This document shows, one piece after another, positions 57,730 to 64,000 of a stretch of 64,000 nt of DNA. Source of the stretch: Dromaius novaehollandiae (Eukaryota > Chordata > Aves > Casuariiformes > Dromaiidae). How positions within the stretch are numbered: the first letter of the stretch is position 1; each line of letters opens with the position of its first letter. The stretch covers positions 14,900,501-14,964,500 of the forward strand of contig NC_088113.1 of the NCBI RefSeq assembly GCF_036370855.1. Direction: 5' to 3'. A model generated the notes under the pieces. It had not been told where the DNA came from. It did not search any database and was given only the letters and a program-made list of their open reading frames with translations. Position numbers and translations under genes: made by a program.

Positions 57730-60700
57730 GTAAGTCACTGCTCTGTAGCCACTCTTGAGAGATACTTGATAGAGGTCCACAGAAGAACAGGGATGGAACT
57801 ATTCCCTTTATAAAATGATAAATTAAAAACTAAGATTTCGCCTTGGTCAAAGTGATATCAGCTGCAGTTGTCCACAAACCAGACTGTCACAAGTGTGTCT
57901 CTGGTGCTACAGAGTTTGGTGCTCTCGTCATGCAGTCAGATTTTGTTTTGCTGTGTTTGCCAATTGTGCCAATTGTGTTTCAAGCAAAGGTTTTCATTTT
58001 TTCCCTGGAAAGCTGTCTTTTATCATTGCATGTTATTGTATCATTCCTCATCTCCTCTATTCTTTCTCTCCCATTCATTTCCCTTTCTGCTCTGCTAGAA
58101 GATCATGGGTGAAGGTCCTCTAGGTTGTTTCGCTCCTCCCCAGGAAGGAGTCTGAGTCTGGCACAGCCCAACAGGTGGTACTTAAATGAGCAAGGAATTT
58201 GGCTGAGTGGCAAAGAGGTGATTTGGCAAAGAGGGATCTTGGCTGGTGGGAGACCAAAGCCTACTTCAGTTATTTGGGTGTTCACTCTTTTTTTTGACTG
58301 GAGATGCTATTTTTCGCTGTTAAATCTATGTGCAGTTATAAAGCAAAAATAGGGCATAAAATTCCAGTACTTTGCACACCTGCCTGTGAATGCTAAAATA
58401 GGAGAAGCATAGCAATATCAAACTAGGAAGTTGGAGGGTCGTGCATGCTGGAGGCTCCTTTCTCCTTACCCATCTGTCTCATGCTGCACAGACCAGATAA
58501 AGAGTGGGACTCATCGCATGCTGTGGGCAAGTGTAGCCCATTGCTAGAGGCTTCTCAAAAGCAACTGGACAAAAAAATGGACAAGCTGGAGTGAATCCTT
58601 TCTGACGTGTGCACATAAAGGAGAATGACTGTAGTTTGGTCTCTGATATGATGTCCACAGCACGGCTCTCCTGACTTCAGGAGAGCTGGCTCTGTTCCCG
58701 CTCCGCAGCGCAGGCTTGCCTGCAAGTGCTCCTAGAAGCTGATGTTCCCAGTGTTTGGAAGTGCAAGAGATCTACTGCTTTCTCGTGTAATGAAACTTTT
58801 CCAAGTAGTCAAAGATTTCTCCTTTTCACAAAACATCTTCCTTATGCAGTTGGTACACTGCAGAGTTGATGACAACAGTGTAGACTGAAACAGTACTGCT
58901 AGCCTATTTGCTTTGTGATTTGTGGTTGGATCATTGCATTTGAGTGTTTACCGATGAAAGGAAATTACTAACAAGATGCTAGTATTTACATTAATTGTGG
59001 CTTTGGGGAGATAGTCCAAGAAAATTATGTAAGACAGTTATGTGTCTCCCTAACAATTAGAACGAAACCCAAAGTTTATAAAACCAAAGTTGATCTCAAA
59101 TAGATTTTTAGCTGCTACTTGATATCTTCCTTTTCTTGGATTTTTCTTTTTTTGGGGGGGGGGAGAGAGGGAGAAGTGGTTTTGTTGTTTTTGTTTTTTT
59201 AATCCACCTTTTAAGAATGTAAGGAACCTGGCTTTATAGACTGCATGTGTGCTACTGCAAAAGAAACTTGCACACCTATTTTGTTAGCAGATTCGGAACT
59301 ACTCATACTTATTTACGCTGAGCAGGATCTTAACTTCCAAGGAGGCCTAGTGGAGTGGGTGAATTCTCATTCATGATACCTACTAAATGGCAGGAGATTC
59401 TCAGTTAACATCACTGGTTTTGCTTGCTTTTGCTTGACCTCAGTGGTGTCGTGGGCAGCTCTGCATGTCAAACAGATTTTGCTCCAAGAACTCCAAGGTG
59501 GTAGTGCATTTCATTTGTGTCCCACTAGATAATCTTGCGAAAGTCCTAAGACCCAATTTTGACTTCAGTTAGAACTGTTTCTGGATGCTAATTCAGTGCT
59601 TTTTATGATGTTTGATGCATGACGAGAAGTTAGCTCTCTGAGGATGACTCATTTGCCAGAATAGCAGATCCAAGAAACAAACACGCATGTGAGATTTAAA
59701 TTCTTCTTTGGCACAAAACACTGCCAGGACTCTTCATGCTATACACCACAAACCATGTCCACTGGAGACCAGTAACACTCTTCTTTTTGTTGGCTTTAAC
59801 TAATAGGGTTGCTTCTGACCGCACAGGTCAGCAGAGGTATAAATACATCTCGTTCTTTCACTATATCTCAGTGCTGTTTATACATCTCCACTAGTGGTGG
59901 AATTCATCTCATCAAACCCTAGATGCCTACACCTGAGCTTCTTGGAGGCTGCCTTCATAATTAGTGGAGAAATATAGGCATTTCTGAAGTATGATTCATC
60001 TGACCTGCTGTAGGTGTCTACTTTAGGGACATGCCTGAAGTAAGGTGAAATTAAATCCTTCCCACAGGGTTCCCCTTAAGAAAGGGGGATTCTGAATGCT
60101 GTGGGGAGACAGTCTGGGCTCCCTTTGCTCGAATGATCCCATTACCAGAATTTATCCTTATGTGACTACAAATTCTCAGCAGATCCAGGCACAGGAACCA
60201 TGTGCCTGCAGGCATGTGGCTGCACCGGGGAGTGTGTAGACAGCTTCACGCTGACCTTTCTTTGGAGTTATTCTGTTCACCCCTCTGCTTGTCCGAACCG
60301 AAGCAGACAGCATTGTTTGATATATGTCTGGCAACCAAAAGGCTGCAGACTAAGTGTAACTGCCTTTAATTATGAAAACATAATTTAGTCCTTTGTGTTT
60401 ATAGGATAATTGTTTCTTTTTTAATATAATTTAAACTTTGCAATACAAGAAACAGGCCTGAACCTGTGGATGGAGTGTTGGAAACTGTCTAAGCAGATTA
60501 AGCCTCTTAATTGATTTCACATAGACAGGTGTGACTGAATTCACCAGAAGAAGGTTAAGACTAAATGTATTCTGCTAATTATGCTGAAATTGCCACAGTG
60601 GGTGCTTGGTTGAGCAACTGGCTTCCCTTTGCAACTGGGATCAGTTCTCTGCTGTCAAATGGGAATATTGACATTTCCTAAGCAAATGAACCAACCTGTC

Positions 60701-62035
60701 ATTCATTGTTTTATTTTGAAAATCTACTTTGCTAGTAGATACTTTGCCAGTGGTAGATTTGGCAGCAGGACATGGGAACGTCCCTTTTGTGATGTGCTGT
60801 GACTGATGGCGTGGGAGGACAGGTGTCAAAGCAGTGCTATGTCTTTTCCTGAATTTTAAGAATCTGCACTTATGAAAATCCCTGTTTTAGAGAACCAAGG
60901 GGCTGGCTCTGTTTGAAACACTTGCTACTTGCTCTTAATGTTTGCTTATGTGGCCTCTTGTAGTTAAGTCATTTTTTTTCTTGTTAAACATAACTCTAGG
61001 CTTTGGAGATGCAGAACATGGGCAAGGAGACCCTTTGTCCTGAGTTTCAAAAAAGACAGTCGGCAAGTAGAGTAGAAAACTCCTCCTACAGCTGAAAACA
61101 TTACTTACGCTTTCTGCTTACTCTGCACTTTTTTACCACCTGTCCTTCTAATCTTATATTTCAGCCTTCTAATCTTACATTTCAAGAGAATAGTGAAGAA
61201 TTGATTCTGTGTTGACCATAGCTGTAAGAAGGCCAAAAGCACTGCTCTTGATGTATCTTGTCACACAACATGCTATTGCACCTAGGTGGTCTTTGAGATG
61301 GACAAATATCACAACAGAGCATCATAAAGGCACTGCAATTACTTGATGGTGCTCCTGACAAAACCATTTGCTGATGAAATAGTTCTTGGAGTCTGCAAAT
61401 TGAAGGATGACTGGTATTTAAGGTGTGTTTTCAATGACAAAATTTGCCTATAGAGAGTGATCTAAAATTAGTTTAGTTGCTTAAGTCACTGTTTCATAAT
61501 AGCCAAGATAGTTTGTAACATTGCAAATTAATCTGGAAAATCATATCCCACTTGCATTGCTTTTACGTTCAGAAGCCAAAGGCAGACTTAAACCCAGCCA
61601 CTCTGACTGAGGACTTAGTAGCCCTCTGACCATGTATTCACTCAAGGTGAACAACTACCAAGTAATGAGAAGCTGAACATTAATGTTAAAAAGATGTTTT
61701 TGTAAAAAGAAATCTTAATCACATCTCTACAGCACACTTGGAAACCATCATTTAAGTTCAGATGCAGAGTTTTGGATTTATTATTAAAGGTATCCCCCAT
61801 CCATTCAGGCTTTCTGCTTAATTTGGGGGGACAAGAGTCTCTGAAGTATCGGTCTTATTCTCAGTGGATCCCAGGAGGAAAACCTGCCTGTGTCTGAGTC
61901 ATGAAAAAACTCATAGATGCAGTGGCTGCACTGGCTCATTTTCTGAACATGAATCAATGTTTTCATGCTGTTGTCAAAGCGCTGTATGGCTGGACTAAGG
62001 CCCACAGAAAGGAGCACAGGTAATCTTAAACTCCA
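57730..62035. other. intergenic DNA
   Basis: AT-rich, with a short G run near 59153-59163. I see no gene, RNA gene or clear repeat. Confidence 0.55.
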
Positions 62036-62445
62036 GCTGGTATTGGTTAAGCATCGGTGGGAAGACTGTATTGAGGTTTGGGCAATGCGCACAGGAAAAG
62101 ATGTGGACCACATGAAGCGTGTCCAGAGAGAAAGGACAAAGATAACAGGAGAAGTGCAGCCTGCAAAGAAGGATTGAATTTGGGGTTGCTTTGCTTGAAG
62201 ACGAAGCCAGGGAGGCATTATAAGTCTTCAAAAAGCAGAAAATAATGTGTTCTCTATATCCATGCATCCAAAAGAAGCAGTGTCTGAATATAAAGCTAGA
62301 CATCAGGAAAACATTTTAGCAGTAAGAGGATATTTTTAATAGTGTCAGATTCAGCTGAGGGAAAGTTAGACAAACACCAATCTGGAATGACAAAGGGAAG
62401 AGCTGGAAGTTTGCTTGAGATCCCTTCCAGCCCTGTTCTATTGAT
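62035..62445 (+). mobile_element. CR1-type LINE 3' fragment
   Basis: Non-coding-end blocks of a CR1 retrotransposon appear in order on the + strand: acaggaaaagatgtggacc, gcgtgtccagagagaaagg, ttggggttgctttgcttgaa, a block like gccagggaggcattataag, gctagacatcaggaaaac, and the terminal gagatcccttccagccctg followed by a decayed ttctattgat tail. It is diverged and 5'-truncated, as most CR1 copies are. CR1 is the dominant LINE of birds and other sauropsids. No open reading frame survives. Confidence 0.8.
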
Positions 62446-62602
62446 TTTACTTTATTTTGGTTAACTGCTGTAAGCACTCTTATATCATGAGTTAGAATAA
62501 GTCATTTTAAAGGGCTGTAATTTCAGTTGCTGAAAAATCCTTCCTTATTTCAAGCAATCCTGTCAGTTTAATTTTCTTGTCCTGGATTTCCCAGCTTCCC
62601 TC

Positions 62603-62793
62603 AAAAAAAAAAAAAAAAATCCTCCTTTAAATGAAACATGATCAGAAAATTCTTTGTCAGTTCCCTTCCCTCTTCTCTGTGAAATTACTTATTGGTGAAA
62701 CAAAAATGTTTAACAATTCTTGAGGCAAAAAAAAAAAAAAAAAACTTGAATTATTCTGATACTGAAAAGAACTTTCTTGGAAAAAAAAAAAAA
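62603..62793. repeat. cluster of three poly(A) tracts
   Basis: A runs at 62603-62619, 62727-62744 and 62781-62793 within 190 bases. Could be nested decayed retroposon tails; no bodies are recognised. Confidence 0.7.
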
Positions 62794-64000
62794 GGAAAAC
62801 TTTCTTTGCAAGTAACTTTCTGGGTAAAGTTTCCAGCTGTTGCCACACAATGATTTCTCTGCATACTCATTGCACTGAACAGTTTTTCTGGAAACCTGTT
62901 TTCTAGTGAGCGTCTTCAAGGCTCGTTTTGGCAGTTCTTCATAGAAACTACTGGCTCTGTGCACCCAGACTCCAACTGATTTGAGAACGATGTGATTGCC
63001 CGGATTTCTTTGCTTCTCTGAGAACCGAAGCTCTGAGTTAATCAAGAGAGCCAGGAGCTGGCTGAAATGGCATCGGGACTGATAAAAACTTAAGCATGCA
63101 GTCTTAAGTATTCAGATAAATTAGGGCACTCCGTATTTATCCCCTGTCTAACGTGAACCTCATTCGATTTGATCAAAACAGTCATTTAGGCTCCCACCTC
63201 CTTGCTTTTGTGCTGGCAGTTGAACTGAACCCAGAAATGGGAAGCTGTCCGTGGCAGTCTGAGCAGGAAGGCGGCTGTGCGGAAGGGACTGGAGGGGTAG
63301 GTGCCTTTTTGTCAGATTGGAGCGTGCTGCTGCACGGCTTGTGTATGCAAACGGCATACGTGCTTACTCATTTGAATGCAAACCAGCTGTAGGCAAAACA
63401 TCTTCAGGGCATGGCTAGAAAGGGGGAAATGATTGATTGGAATAAGTTTCCAAGTGATTTATCTAATCCAAAACCATTTTCCTCGTCCTCTTCAATTGGT
63501 TAAAAAACAGCACAATGCGCTGAAATTATTTTGCTCTCCAAGGTGTGAGGTTATGCAGGAATTACTGGTACTTTTCTGAGGTTGGAAGTACTTAGCTCTT
63601 GGTCCCCTGCCCCATAATACAGCCCAGGCTGGTACAGGCAGTTCTGCAAAACGTGTAATTTTACTTCACTTGTATTAATGATCAGGAAACATATACTTTT
63701 AAACTGATCTATACTGTACAACTACATGTGTTTTAATGGAAATACTTTTTTAAATTAGTTTCATTCCCGTAATGACACTAGATAGACTCTGTTCTGTTAG
63801 TAAGCAAAAGTGTCGTGTTCTTTCGTCAGGCTGCTCAGTTTTCAAAATCCAACTCGAGTTCTATTCAGAAACTGGATCAGGTCTCCAAGGCTGAGGAACT
63901 TCTTTATAGTGAGAAACTGGGATCTCTAGTCAAGCTCTGTTTTTAAGGTCTGTGATAAACATTTGAATGTATTTATCAATCAAGTTCTGTTTAAAACAAA
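62794..64000. other. intergenic DNA to window end
   Basis: No gene, repeat family or RNA recognised; short open frames only. Confidence 0.55.

Noticed and set aside
58190-58230. tRNA A-box-like ttggctgagtggc
   Set aside because: No matching B box or cloverleaf downstream.
43641-64000. BMP7 or other downstream neighbour gene
   Set aside because: No TGF-beta family cysteine pattern or other recognisable exon on either strand.

Overview
This is vertebrate nuclear DNA: intron-rich, with long AT-rich non-coding stretches, CpG islands at one promoter, and very few recognisable transposon relics. A diverged CR1-type LINE 3' end, the short intergenic distances and the low repeat load suggest a sauropsid, most likely a bird. 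This is an inference; I cannot name the species. The gene order RTF2 then TFAP2C, both on the + strand, matches the arrangement on human chromosome 20q13.

Layout. Positions 1-6911 hold the last four coding exons of RTF2 (replication termination factor 2 homologue), whose 5' part lies before the window; its 3' UTR follows. About 23-26 kb of non-coding DNA separates RTF2 from TFAP2C (8.2-31 kb and the GC-rich stretch after it). It contains two MIR-like SINE relics, a GC-rich tandem duplication, a hairpin-forming inverted repeat and one region dense in transcription-factor-like motifs (about 23.2-24.0 kb). From 31.1 kb the composition becomes CpG-rich. Two upstream islands (31.1-31.8 and 32.1-32.6 kb) are followed by an AT-richer stretch with a tandem GATA pair, and then the main island (33.8-36.1 kb), which covers the promoter and first exons of TFAP2C.

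TFAP2C (AP-2 gamma) is complete: seven coding exons between 34666 and 42264 join to a predicted 448-residue protein. It has the N-terminal sumoylation-type motif, the PPxY-containing proline-rich activation region and the whole basic plus helix-span-helix DNA-binding/dimerisation region. All splice junctions obey GT-AG and keep frame. A 3' UTR of about 1.35 kb ends near 43.6 kb.

From 43.7 kb to the end I find no gene I recognise. In mammals the next gene is BMP7, several hundred kb away, so this fits the proximal part of a regulatory gene desert. It holds scattered GC-rich patches, one well-formed orphan exon candidate (57655-57729), a CR1 relic (62.0-62.4 kb) and a poly-A-rich cluster.

The two genes have unrelated jobs, in replication-fork control and developmental transcription, and are linked only by conserved synteny. 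I found no convincing undescribed system. The most useful leads are the putative regulatory elements around TFAP2C, the NAGNAG acceptor in RTF2, the frame-shifting short intron 2 and decoy acceptor of TFAP2C, and the orphan exon.
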